From an uncultured Clostridia bacterium (GTDB taxonomy: Bacteria > Bacillota > Clostridia > Christensenellales > Borkfalkiaceae): 64,000 bases of DNA. The position numbers and the translations under genes were made by a program. Positions 6,053 to 15,700 of the stretch are shown here, one piece after another. The notes below the pieces were generated by a model that worked only from the letters and a program-made list of their open reading frames with translations, ran no database searches and was not told the origin of the DNA. Every line of letters starts with the position of its first letter. Position 1 is the first letter of the stretch. The stretch is from NCBI GenBank assembly GCA_945949395.1, contig CAMFEK010000004.1:26960-90959 (forward strand). Reading direction: 5' to 3'.

Positions 6053-8986
6053 ATGATGAGAATTTTCAAAACGAAGGCATGGAAATGCGTTTCTATGGTT
6101 TCCATTGCTTTGTCGGCTTTGCTCGTCGCGGGTACGACGGTTGCGAATAATTACTCTCCTATGGTAAACGGCTTTCTCGGTCTTCAGACGAGTAAGGTGG
6201 TAGATAGTGAGAACGGCAATTCGCAATACTATACCTCGGACTATGCAAATCTGGAAGAAATGTACCAAAATAAGGTAAAGCACATTCGAGAAGAAGCTCG
6301 TGAAGGCACGGTACTTCTCAAGAATAACGGCATCTTACCTCTCGCAAAGGGCAAAAAAGTAGGCGTTCTTGGTGCAAACAATTTAATGTTTGACGCAACT
6401 TCGGGCGGCGGTGGCTTTCACAGCGACGAAGTGGACGCCAAAAAGACGGGTCTCATAGACGCGTTAAAGTTTGACGGACTCACCGTTACCGAAGAGAAAA
6501 GTGAATTCGCTTCCGCGGACGCCGTTATCGTCGTCTTAGGTCGTCATTGGGGGGAAGGCAGCGATATGCCGGTCGGCAACCTCATCCTAACGCAGGATGA
6601 AGTCGAGCGTATCAACACCGCAAAAGCTGCCAATAAAAATATGATTTTCCTTGTCAGCGGTGACTATTCCATTGAAATCGGCGCCTACGTCAAGGACTGC
6701 GCCGCCATCGTAAAGGCGGGCAATATGGGCTTCCGTGGGGCTTACGGTCTTGCCGACGTCCTCACAGGCGTCGTTTCTCCTTCGGGTAAACTCGTTGATA
6801 CTTGGGCGGCAAGCTCCTATTCCTCTCCCGCAATGGAGAATTGGGGCGACTTTGAATATGCGAATAAGAATAAAATCATGGCGTCTCAGGCAAATAAATA
6901 CGTCTCCTACAACGAAGGCATCTATACCGATTATCGTTATTACGAAACGAGATACGAAGATTGTGTCCTCTCGCAGGGGAATGCCAATGGGAGCGCCGGC
7001 GTACAGAAGAGCAGCGGCGGTTGGAGCTATTCCTCCGAAGTGCTCTATTCCTTCGGTTTCGGCTTGAGCTATACTACGTTTGAAAAGAAGATCGAAGACG
7101 TTTCCTTCCATCCGGAACAGAGAACGGCGACTGTCACGGTCAACGTCAAAAATACGGGTAACGTGGACGGGAAAGAAGTTGTAGAAGTCTATGCTCAGAC
7201 GCCCTATACGCAGTACGATAAGCAGAATAAGGTGGAAAAATCTTCCGTTCAACTTGTCGGGTTTGAGAAGACGTCAACCCTAAAGGCGAACGGTGGAGAG
7301 GAAACGGTCAAGGTGGAGATCCCCATGCAATGGCTCGCTTCCTTCGACTACACGGGAGCCAAGACGTATATCATGGATGCGGGAGACTATTATTTCTCTA
7401 TCGGCAACGGGGCTCACGATGCGCTCAATAATATCTTAGAAGTTAAGGGAAAAACGGTCGCTAATGGGATGACGGCAAAGGGGAATGCTTCTCTCGTATA
7501 TTCCTGGAAGCAAAACGCCCTGGATACGACGACCTACTCCACTTCCGTCTATACGGGCGCAAAAATCGATAATCGTTTCGATGACGCCGACTTGAACTAT
7601 TGGATAAACGGAAAAGTGACCTATCTTACGAGAAGCGATTGGCAGGGTACCTATCCCGTTACGGTAAAACTCTCCGCGTCGGACGATATGATTGCTTCCC
7701 TCAACGATACCAAAAAGTACGAGAACGGAAAGTGGAACGACTTAAAGGATCGCGTCAAGGAACAAGAGGTAGAATGTCTTGAACTCTACGACGACGCTTC
7801 CGTCAACAGCTATCTCGCCGCGAACGCTGCGGAAAATGTTGTGGCTATGCGTGGTAAGGACTACGACGATCCTGCTTGGGAAACAATTCTAAACCGCCTG
7901 AGCATTTACGAAATGTCCCGTTTGGTAGCGGAAGGGAGATACTTCATCAACGCTTGTCCCTCCGTTACCTTTGCACAGGGGACGGGTGGTGACGGCCCCG
8001 TCGGTATCCTCAAAAATTATCGTTACTACTCCATCGATCAGACGACGGGGGAAGCGGTTGAACTCAAAAAGGATCAAACCATGCAGGACGGCATCACCAA
8101 CGACGTCGTGACGGCTACTCTCCTCGATGCCGGTATGTACACTTCCGAATGTGTTCTTGCCGCTACGTGGAATAAAGATTTGGCGTTTGAAAGAGGAAAG
8201 TTTATCGGCGAAGACGGTCTTTACACCGGTACTTCCTATCTTTGGGGTCTTGGTACCAACTTACATAGAACGCCTTACACCGGTCGTATGGCGGAATACT
8301 TCTCAGCCGACGGCGTATTGAACTCCATGATCGGCGCACCCGTCACCCGTGGCAGCAAAGAGAAGGGCGTCGTTCTCGTCGTAAAACACTTTGCCGGCAA
8401 CGAACAGGATCAAAACCGTATCGGCGTTGCTACCTTTACCAACGAGCAGGCGTTTCGAGAAAATTATCTTCGCGCCTTTGAAGGTATCGCTACTTACGGT
8501 GAAATGCAGGGTATCATGACGGCATATAACCGTATCGGTATTTTGTCTTGTACCGCGGAATACGACCTGATTACGGGCGTATTGAGAGAAGAATGGGGCA
8601 GCACCGCTTATACGATGTCTGACTTGAACTCTCCTACCAGCGGTCTTTACGACGGCAACGCCGCTATCGTAGCGGGTCTTTCCAATTTCCTCAATAACGG
8701 CAATTTCAATGCAACCAGCGGTTCCTACGCCAACTGTACGTTAAATCCTAAGAATATCGGTGCGGATCCTCTCCTTTTGGCGGCGGCAAGAGAAGCGAGC
8801 CATAGAATTTTGTATAACTTCATCCACTCCAATCAGGTAAACGGAATATCAGAAACCTCTCACGTAGAATTTATCACACCTTGGTGGCAGCCTACTCTCA
8901 TTACGCTCGACGTGTTATGCGTCTTGGCGGCGGTTGCCTCTTCGGCGCTCTACGTAATTTCCGCAAATAGAAAGGAGGAAAACTAA
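6053..8986 (+). CDS. Membrane-anchored GH3 glycosidase with inverted domain order (GH3-A)
   Basis: A 977-residue predicted beta-glycosidase of family GH3 acting outside the membrane. An N-terminal helix (residues 10-31) is followed by a conserved EGTVLLKNNGILPL start of the GH3 C-domain, then an Fn3-like domain with the YSFGFGLSYTTF motif (about 345). The (beta/alpha) barrel comes last, with KHF at 778-780 and nucleophile Asp857 in TMSDLN. A second helix (949-970) ends in a basic tail. Normal GH3 order is barrel first. Reversed order is known in a few Firmicutes enzymes such as Butyrivibrio BglA. ATG 6056 is equally good, with better spacing from AAGGAG. The substrate is unknown. Confidence 0.85.
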   Translation: MMRIFKTKAWKCVSMVSIALSALLVAGTTVANNYSPMVNGFLGLQTSKVVDSENGNSQYYTSDYANLEEMYQNKVKHIREEAREGTVLLKNNGILPLAKGKKVGVLGANNLMFDATSGGGGFHSDEVDAKKTGLIDALKFDGLTVTEEKSEFASADAVIVVLGRHWGEGSDMPVGNLILTQDEVERINTAKAANKNMIFLVSGDYSIEIGAYVKDCAAIVKAGNMGFRGAYGLADVLTGVVSPSGKLVDTWAASSYSSPAMENWGDFEYANKNKIMASQANKYVSYNEGIYTDYRYYETRYEDCVLSQGNANGSAGVQKSSGGWSYSSEVLYSFGFGLSYTTFEKKIEDVSFHPEQRTATVTVNVKNTGNVDGKEVVEVYAQTPYTQYDKQNKVEKSSVQLVGFEKTSTLKANGGEETVKVEIPMQWLASFDYTGAKTYIMDAGDYYFSIGNGAHDALNNILEVKGKTVANGMTAKGNASLVYSWKQNALDTTTYSTSVYTGAKIDNRFDDADLNYWINGKVTYLTRSDWQGTYPVTVKLSASDDMIASLNDTKKYENGKWNDLKDRVKEQEVECLELYDDASVNSYLAANAAENVVAMRGKDYDDPAWETILNRLSIYEMSRLVAEGRYFINACPSVTFAQGTGGDGPVGILKNYRYYSIDQTTGEAVELKKDQTMQDGITNDVVTATLLDAGMYTSECVLAATWNKDLAFERGKFIGEDGLYTGTSYLWGLGTNLHRTPYTGRMAEYFSADGVLNSMIGAPVTRGSKEKGVVLVVKHFAGNEQDQNRIGVATFTNEQAFRENYLRAFEGIATYGEMQGIMTAYNRIGILSCTAEYDLITGVLREEWGSTAYTMSDLNSPTSGLYDGNAAIVAGLSNFLNNGNFNATSGSYANCTLNPKNIGADPLLLAAAREASHRILYNFIHSNQVNGISETSHVEFITPWWQPTLITLDVLCVLAAVASSALYVISANRKEEN

Positions 8987-8987
8987 T

Positions 8988-9371
8988 ATGTCAACTGAAA
9001 AAAGAAAAAAGGGCCTGCCCGTTACCTCTTCCGTTTTCGCCTTCCTCAGCTTGTTCTGTTATTGGCTCTTGACGATCGTATCGAAGGAATCGGGCGAAAA
9101 TACCACGTTGGTACTCATTCTGCTCGGCATCTCTTTTGCGGTGCATTTGGTCAACGTCTTTACGGACGTATTCAAGATCCCGACGCTTCTATGCTATGCG
9201 TTTGACTTTATCGGTCTGTTTGGCGCACTTGCCGGAAGAGTGAGCTACTTGGCATTCTTCTTTTGCGGAGATATTATGAATACGGGGCTTTCCGTATATC
9301 TACTTTCCGTCGTTCTATACAGCATTATTTCCATCGTACTTGATAGCATTCAGGTCGCAAAAAACAAATAA
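8988..9371 (+). CDS. Four-helix membrane protein, partner of GH3-A
   Basis: A 127-residue hydrophobic protein with four predicted helices (about 12-31, 40-59, 63-84, 99-118) and a basic N-terminus. It starts one base after the GH3-A stop. No known domain is recognised. It resembles the 143-residue protein that overlaps GH3-C: both carry an IPTLxxxxAF motif at the start of helix 3. It also resembles in layout the N-terminal 130 residues of GH3-B. The recurring pairing and the fusion imply that it works in a complex with the membrane GH3 enzymes, perhaps as a stabilising or export subunit. Confidence 0.75.
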   Translation: MSTEKRKKGLPVTSSVFAFLSLFCYWLLTIVSKESGENTTLVLILLGISFAVHLVNVFTDVFKIPTLLCYAFDFIGLFGALAGRVSYLAFFFCGDIMNTGLSVYLLSVVLYSIISIVLDSIQVAKNK

Positions 9372-9386
9372 TAAGGGGTAAATTTT

Positions 9387-10724
9387 ATGAGAAAAACTTC
9401 TAAAAAGATTTTATGTTGCTTGATGGCGGCATCCATGCTGGCATGTGCGGTAACGCTTACAGGTTGCACCGTCAACATCGTGATTCCCAATATCGTCATC
9501 GGAACCAACGGTACCAATATCAATACCGACCGTCCTTCTAACGATTCTAATGGCGATACGCCCGTCGTACAGACCAAATACAAGACGCCGACGAAGAGCG
9601 TAGAATACTGGCAGGATAAGACGCCCGAAGAACAGGTGAAGGAGAAGAGAAACGATAAGGTAGTTGCTTATCAGTTCTATCTCGAAAACGTAAATATCAA
9701 CGGCGAAAACACTCCTAAATATTATAGCGTGGTCATGAACCTCTACGAGGATGGTTTTGCCTCCATAGCGCAGTATAATACGGATAGTAAATACGTAACG
9801 GACTATTACGGTTACTGGACGAGTATAAACGACGAGCATTTGTACGTCGGTTTTACGAACCATACCAACAGTACGCAACCGGGCGTCATCTACGGTATTT
9901 CCTATTCCTTTGAACTCGTCGAAGCGGACGGCGCGTTTGAAACCTTCGGCATCAATTTAGCCCTTGGCTTTGGAGAAGGCGGCGTGTACGTTAGAAACTA
10001 CGACGTTTCCGGTGATGGCAAGGTGACTTTTGCAACGCTTACCGATTTCGAAAAGAAAATCGGATACGTGAGAGCGGACGCTCCTGCCGAGGAGACTCCT
10101 GCCGAAGCTAAAATCCTTTTCTCCTTCGATTCCGGTAACGAGAATAACTTGATGGATATCTATGACGACGGTACTTACGTATTTACCTTTAAGTCTGTCG
10201 GCTTGACCGATAAGGGGACTTGGGCATGGGAGAACGGTAAATTCACCATAACGGATAAAGAGGGGCATACCTGCGAAGCTACCAAGGAAGAGGATAATTC
10301 TCTCAAGCTCGAATACACCGAATACGTTACCAGCAAGGGTAAGGTAAAGAGAACTTTCGTCTGCGAACATTCTATTTGGAGCGCCGCGCTTGACGGAAAG
10401 ACAGAGACGGAAGCAAGCGTGCTCTTTGCCTTTACTTCGGATAGCGAGAACTATCTTCTCGACGTGTATACCGATGGTACCTACGTCTTTACGTTTAAGA
10501 CGGCGGGACTCACGGATAAGGGTACATGGACGTGGCAGGGTTGGAATTTTGCCTTGACGGACAGCAAAGGAAACGTGACCGAAGCCACGAAAGGGGAAGA
10601 TCATTCGCTAAATCTGACCTATGTAGAACATAACTTGAGCAACGGCAGAGTTACGAGAGATTTCACTTGTCCCAGTTCCGTTTGGGGACCTGCCTTTAAC
10701 GGTCAAGGCGACTATCAAAAATAA
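9387..10724 (+). CDS. Lipoprotein with two tandem ~100-residue repeats
   Basis: A 445-residue lipoprotein: signal peptide, then lipobox LTGC at residues 24-27, then a Thr/Asn-rich linker and a beta-rich region. Two homologous repeats follow, at about 241-335 and 343-437. Each reads (I/V)LFxFxSxxEN...DGTYVFTFKxxGLTDKGTW with a conserved C-terminal SxW. The repeats look like small beta-barrel or sandwich modules. No named family is recognised. It is the third gene of the GH3-A operon (16 nt after the four-helix protein, SD AAGGGG), suggesting a surface glycan-binding or enzyme-docking role. Confidence 0.75.
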   Translation: MRKTSKKILCCLMAASMLACAVTLTGCTVNIVIPNIVIGTNGTNINTDRPSNDSNGDTPVVQTKYKTPTKSVEYWQDKTPEEQVKEKRNDKVVAYQFYLENVNINGENTPKYYSVVMNLYEDGFASIAQYNTDSKYVTDYYGYWTSINDEHLYVGFTNHTNSTQPGVIYGISYSFELVEADGAFETFGINLALGFGEGGVYVRNYDVSGDGKVTFATLTDFEKKIGYVRADAPAEETPAEAKILFSFDSGNENNLMDIYDDGTYVFTFKSVGLTDKGTWAWENGKFTITDKEGHTCEATKEEDNSLKLEYTEYVTSKGKVKRTFVCEHSIWSAALDGKTETEASVLFAFTSDSENYLLDVYTDGTYVFTFKTAGLTDKGTWTWQGWNFALTDSKGNVTEATKGEDHSLNLTYVEHNLSNGRVTRDFTCPSSVWGPAFNGQGDYQK

Positions 10725-10813
10725 TACGTAGAGCATACGTTTCTTCTTCCGGAAAGGGTCGTTGCTCTTTTCGTGAAACGAGCCTGAGAAGCCGGACGAA
10801 GATTATACTTTCC

Positions 10814-10855
10814 TCTTGCGAATGAGTTCCGCATCCCACGGGACTCATTCCTTTT
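10814..10855 (-). pseudogene. Relic of an IS3-family transposase 3' end
   Basis: Read on the minus strand, this stretch encodes KGMSPVGCGTHSQE, matching KGMSPVQYRTHSQD at the end of the IS3 transposase remnant at 17.3 kb. The DNA arms CTTGnGAATGAGTTC and GGACTCATTCCTTTT are shared between the sites. The same bases form a hairpin (AATGAGTTCC/GGGACTCATT) with a T-rich tail on the plus strand, so the relic may now serve as terminator of the GH3-A operon. Confidence 0.5.
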
Positions 10856-10872
10856 ATACTTATGAGAAATGG

Positions 10873-10925
10873 AAACGACCGATTTTGACGCTTGTGTTGA
10901 ATTTATGCCGTAATTCTTCTAAAAT
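10873..10925 (+). promoter_or_regulatory. LytTR-type box and promoter of the second GH3 operon
   Basis: The box AAACGACCGATTTTGAC (10873-10889) is followed by -35 TTGAAT (10897-10902), exactly 17 bp, and -10 TAAAAT (10920-10925). Confidence 0.65.
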
Positions 10926-10975
10926 GAATGTAACAGGATAAGGTTTAATCCTATCACATTTTTGGAGGAATTATT

Positions 10976-11665
10976 ATGAAGAACATCAAAAAAGCAATCG
11001 CCCTCGTTTTAGCGTCGGCATCCCTCGCAACCGTAATGGTAGGCGCAACTTCTTGCGGGAAAAAGATCGACGGCACTTATACCGTAGTCGTGGATTCCGT
11101 TTCTTACTTCAACAACGCCGAAGTAAAATCCGATCTCGCAGCGGATCCCGGCAAGTACGTAAAACTCGACAAACTCTATACCTACCTTAACGGTAACATC
11201 GCCGAAAAGGATGGAGATAACTATGTAATCAAAACGAGCGGTACGGGCGTTGCGGATTTCTATACGGCAAAACTTGACCTCAGCGGTTCTACCTACACGC
11301 TCACCAAGACGATCAAGGTTGACACGACTGCCGCTACCTATTCGTCTTTAGGCTTGGCTGAAGATAAGACGGCTTGCATGGAACTCGTATTCAGCGGCTC
11401 TTTCACAAGCGAAAAGGAAACCGTAACGTTAGCAAAGCCCGAAAAAGTGACGGGCAACATGACGCTCGCAGGAGCAGGCGCAGCGTATACGAGATTTGCT
11501 GCCAACTTTGAAGAAATCGACGTGTCTTCTGCCGAATACGACGATATCATGTATCCCGGTAGGTTCTTCAACTACTTTGATTCCTTGTATTTCGTAGATA
11601 CGACAAAGTATGAAGATATGACGGTAGTGGTAAGCACCGACACGATGACCTTCTCCGTTCAGTAA
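10976..11665 (+). CDS. Secreted lipoprotein of unknown function
   Basis: A 229-residue protein with a Lys-rich start, a hydrophobic segment and lipobox-like ATSC ending near residue 27. The mature part is rich in Thr, Ser, Val and aromatic residues in alternating patterns, suggesting a beta-sandwich. No family is recognised. It is the first gene after the boxed promoter at 10.9 kb, followed by the SGNH lipoprotein and GH3-B. The 194-residue lipoprotein ahead of GH3-C occupies the same position in its operon. SD is TTGGAGGAA. Confidence 0.65.
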   Translation: MKNIKKAIALVLASASLATVMVGATSCGKKIDGTYTVVVDSVSYFNNAEVKSDLAADPGKYVKLDKLYTYLNGNIAEKDGDNYVIKTSGTGVADFYTAKLDLSGSTYTLTKTIKVDTTAATYSSLGLAEDKTACMELVFSGSFTSEKETVTLAKPEKVTGNMTLAGAGAAYTRFAANFEEIDVSSAEYDDIMYPGRFFNYFDSLYFVDTTKYEDMTVVVSTDTMTFSVQ

Positions 11666-11724
11666 AACAGATGGGCGGTACCTAAACGTATCGCCCTTAT
11701 TTTTTAGCATAAGGAGAAAAATAG

Positions 11725-12729
11725 ATGAAAAAAACGATCGCTCTTTTATTGACAGGGATCTGTTCTTTGACGATCTTTGCTTCTTGTCAAAAAGTAGTAG
11801 AAAAGAAGTTGGATCACTTGGAGGTCGTAAACGGTGCCGATACCTTGATTTATGAGGAAGGGGAATTCTTCAGCACGGCAGGCATGAGAGTGGACGCCTA
11901 TTATTCGGACGGCACGAAGGAGGAAGACGTAGCGTTTGAAACGCCGAATACGGAATTGGTACGAGACAAACAGTACGTGAAATTGACGTATCAGACGAAA
12001 TCGATCAACTATCCCATCACGGTTACGTATAAAGGCAATAACGAAAAGTACGCCGTAGGTAGCGTACAAAAGACGCCCTCTTTGTTAGAGGGAAAGACCA
12101 TCTTTTTCCTTGGCTCTTCCGTTACGTATGGACACGGCTCGCAGGGAGAAGCCTTCCCTGACTTTTTAGCGGCTAAGGATGGGTGTCATTCGATCAAGGA
12201 AGCCGTTTCGGGTACCGCTCTTGCCGATCGGGAAGGAATGGGAAGCGGCGAATCCTATATCACGCGCCTGGAGAAGTATTTACAGCGAGAGGATAAGGCG
12301 GAAACGCTCGATCTGTTCGTCTGTCAGCTTTCCACGAACGATATCAAAAAGCCGGAATATTTCGGCGAGGTGACGGCAAACGACGTATACGACCGTTCCG
12401 AATTTGATCGGACGACTTCGATTGGAGCCTTGGAAAACATTCTTTCTTTGGTAAAAGAAACGTGGGATTGTCCCGTATTGCTCTATACGAGCAACGACAT
12501 TAAAAATGAAAAGTACGCTAAAATGGTTACGCTCGCGCATCAGGTAGCGGATAAGTGGGATAGCGTAACGATTTTGGACTTGTATCACGATAAGGAATTT
12601 AATACCATCACCAAGGAAGAGGAGATCCTGTATTTGACGGATAACGTACATCCGACGAAAGCCGGCTATCTCTTGTGGTGGTTGCCGAAATTCGAAACGA
12701 CCATTTCAGATTTGATCGGTGAAGATTGA
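11725..12729 (+). CDS. Lipoprotein esterase: bacterial Ig-like domain plus SGNH hydrolase
   Basis: A 334-residue lipoprotein. Lipobox FASC places the lipidated Cys at 21. Residues about 29-103 resemble bacterial Ig-like domains (YxxGExF...G(M/V)xVxAxYxDGT). From 123 an SGNH/GDSL esterase follows: block I LGSSVTYG with nucleophile Ser132, block III LSTND, and block V DNVHPTKAGY with the catalytic Asp/His. It probably removes acyl groups from glycans at the cell surface, like the SASA lipoprotein at 2 kb. The gene lies between the unknown lipoprotein and GH3-B in one operon, with SD AAGGAG. Confidence 0.8.
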   Translation: MKKTIALLLTGICSLTIFASCQKVVEKKLDHLEVVNGADTLIYEEGEFFSTAGMRVDAYYSDGTKEEDVAFETPNTELVRDKQYVKLTYQTKSINYPITVTYKGNNEKYAVGSVQKTPSLLEGKTIFFLGSSVTYGHGSQGEAFPDFLAAKDGCHSIKEAVSGTALADREGMGSGESYITRLEKYLQREDKAETLDLFVCQLSTNDIKKPEYFGEVTANDVYDRSEFDRTTSIGALENILSLVKETWDCPVLLYTSNDIKNEKYAKMVTLAHQVADKWDSVTILDLYHDKEFNTITKEEEILYLTDNVHPTKAGYLLWWLPKFETTISDLIGED

Positions 12730-12761
12730 TAACAAAAGAATCCATATTTAAGGAGTAGAAA

Positions 12762-15700
12762 ATGATCCAAAAATTTTTTAGTAACAGAGAAAAGGGTAAA
12801 TTTATTCCCTTATTGATCGCTACTTTTTTCGCTTTGATCGGCGACGTATTGTACGCGGTCTTCTATGGCGCCGGTAACGGCACGATGAAGTTGATGTCTT
12901 GGCCTGCCTTCGTCGCGTTCCTACTCGGTGTGGCGGCAGCCGTCCTCTTTATCGCCCTGCGCAGAGACGTTTTGGCAAGCATCACGCTTTCAATCGGCTC
13001 TTTGGTGGGGTTTATGCTCTATATCTACGGAATGTATACCTACATCTCCGCAGCATTCACGGGCATCGACTCCACTTGGGAAGCGTCCTTCTTCGTATGC
13101 ACCTTTAGCTTCCTGATTGCGTTGATTCTCGGCATTCTGTCTTTCTGCTTAAATTACAAGGCCGCGTATAGAACGCAAAAGGCTTTGGTAAGTACGTTCA
13201 GCGTATTGCTCGCTATTATTTGCCTCGGCAACGTCATAGCCGGTGAAAACTCTGCGGCGATCAACTCCGCATTGAAAATCGACACTTTCGAAACGATCGG
13301 CGACAACGACGGCGACAGCGAATATTATAAGAGCAAATATAAGAATCTGAAGGAATTGAAGGCTGCCGGCGAAGCCAAGGTGGAAGAGGCTATGGCGGAA
13401 GGCGCCGTACTGTTGAAAAATAACGAGAAAGCCCTTCCTTTGAATCAAAACGCAAAGGTTTCCCTCTTTGGCGTCGCATCCGTCGATCCCGTTTACGGCG
13501 GTACGGGTTCCGGCTCTGTGGAAGTTTCTTCCGCGCCCACTTGGAAGAGCGCTATGGAAAAAGCGGGCTTTACCATCAATCCTACCTTGTGGGATTTCTA
13601 TTCCACGGGAGCGGGACACAATTATTTGCGCAAGACCGGTTCCACGGGTGCGGGCGTCGTTGGCATTAAAGTCATCGGCGAAGCGCCTTGGTCGGAGATC
13701 AACTCCGCTTGCGGTTCTTCCGTTGCCGCCTACGGCGATGCCGCTATCGTTACGTTAGCGAGAATCGGCGGCGAAGGCGCCGATATGCCCAGAGGCGAAA
13801 AGTCTATCAGTAAGATGGACGACGTCACGGGCGCCTTGGGAGATACGACTGAAGGCGATTATCTCAAACTTTCCCCCAAGGAAAAGGAAATGCTTGCCGG
13901 CGTCAAGGCTTTGAAGGATAGCGGCGCCGTGAAAAAGATCATCGTCGTCCTCAATACGACCAACCAGATCGAAGCAAAATTCTTAGACGACGCGGAATAC
14001 GATATCGACGCCGCTCTCTGGATCGGTACGACGGGTACGACCGGTCTGAATGCCGTTGCCAAAATTTTGTCCGGCGAGATCTCGCCTTCTGGTTCGCTCT
14101 CTGCGACCTTCTGGAAGCAACACGACAAAAACCCCTCTTTGGCAAACTTTGGCACCTATGCTTACGACGGTGCAAAGAACGTCGTGAACAGCGACGGATC
14201 TTTGCAACAGGACAGCTATTACGTATACTATCAGGAAGGCGTTTACGTCGGCTATCGTTATACGGAAACGAGATACGAAGATTTCGTCATGAATACGGCA
14301 AACGTAGGCAGCTACCGCTATGCCGACGTGGTAAGTTATCCCTTCGGGCACGGTCTTTCCTATACGACGTTTGATTATTCCGATTATCAGGTCGAAAAAA
14401 TCGGCGAAGGCGCCGACGCAAAATATACCGTTTCCGTTAAGGTCACGAACAGCGGCGACGTTGCCGGAAAAGAACCCGTACAGATATACTTGCAGAAGCC
14501 TTACGGCAATTATAATAAGCAGAATCAGGTGGAAGCTCCCGCCGTCGAGCTCGTAGGCTTTGCCAAGACGAAGACGTTAAATCCCGGGGAAAGCCAGATC
14601 GTAAAAGTCACCGTAGACGAAAGACAGTTTGCTTCCTACGATGCAAACGGCGCCAAAACGTACGTGTTGACGGGTGGGGATTATTATCTCACGGCGGCAA
14701 CCGACGCGCACCACGCCGTCAATAATATCTTGGCAAAGAAGAACTACACGGTAGAAAATACTTCCGCTCGTATGGACGGTAACGGCAATACGGAACTCGT
14801 TTCCGACGCCATTACCCTCGGTATCGATACGACGACTTTCTCTACTTCTGAAGCGACGGGGGCAACGATCACGAACGCCTTTGCGTTTGCCGATTATAAT
14901 CAATATGCCAATAAGCAGAGCACCGTAAATTATCTTACAAGAAGCGACTGGGAAAGCACGATGCCTAAGTCCTTAGACGATCACGTAATCCTCAAGTGGA
15001 ACCAACAGCTTACCGACGATATGAACTATTACGGCAAGCAGGGCGAAACCAAGTTGCCCGAAGTCAAGGGCGATTATCCCGCTTATTCCACCTATCAGAA
15101 GGATGAAAAGGGCAACGAAGTGAAGTTACAGCTCATCGATTTGAGAGTCGATCAGGACGGCAACGAGATCGCCTATAACGATCCGAAATGGGAACAGCTT
15201 CTCGATCAGCTCTCCTGGAACGAATGCGTAGAACTCGTTCGTTACGGTATGAGAAGAACGGGGCTTATCGAAAGCATCGGTAAACCCGAAACGCTCGATC
15301 ACAACGGACCTTCCGGCCTGACGGAAAACTACGTGGCAAGCAAGGTTGGTCTCGCCAATCAAACCAAGGATCCCGACAGAGCTTCGCACGCCGTATGTTA
15401 TCCCTCCGGCGGTATCTTAGCCGCGAGTATGAACATCGATCTTCTCTATGAGATCGGCGATTTGATCGGTGAAGACGGACTTTGGGCCGGTTATGCCGGT
15501 TTGTACGGCCCCGGTTCCAACATCCAAAGAACCCCTTATTCCGGTAGAAACTTTGAATATTATTCCGAAGACGGCTATCTCAGCGGCAGAATCTGCGCTT
15601 ATGAATGCGCCGGCATCGAAAGTCACGGCATTTATGTCTACAACAAGCATATCGGCTTGAACGATCAGGAAGATCTCCGTCGCGGCGTATGCACTTGGGC

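Noticed and set aside
6587-7252. Long minus-strand ORF (221 codons) inside GH3-A, and similar antisense frames in GH3-B, GH3-C and the glycosidases
   Set aside because: The GH3, GH42 and GH31 motifs on the plus strand are unambiguous. The antisense products lack starts with ribosome binding sites and recognisable domains.
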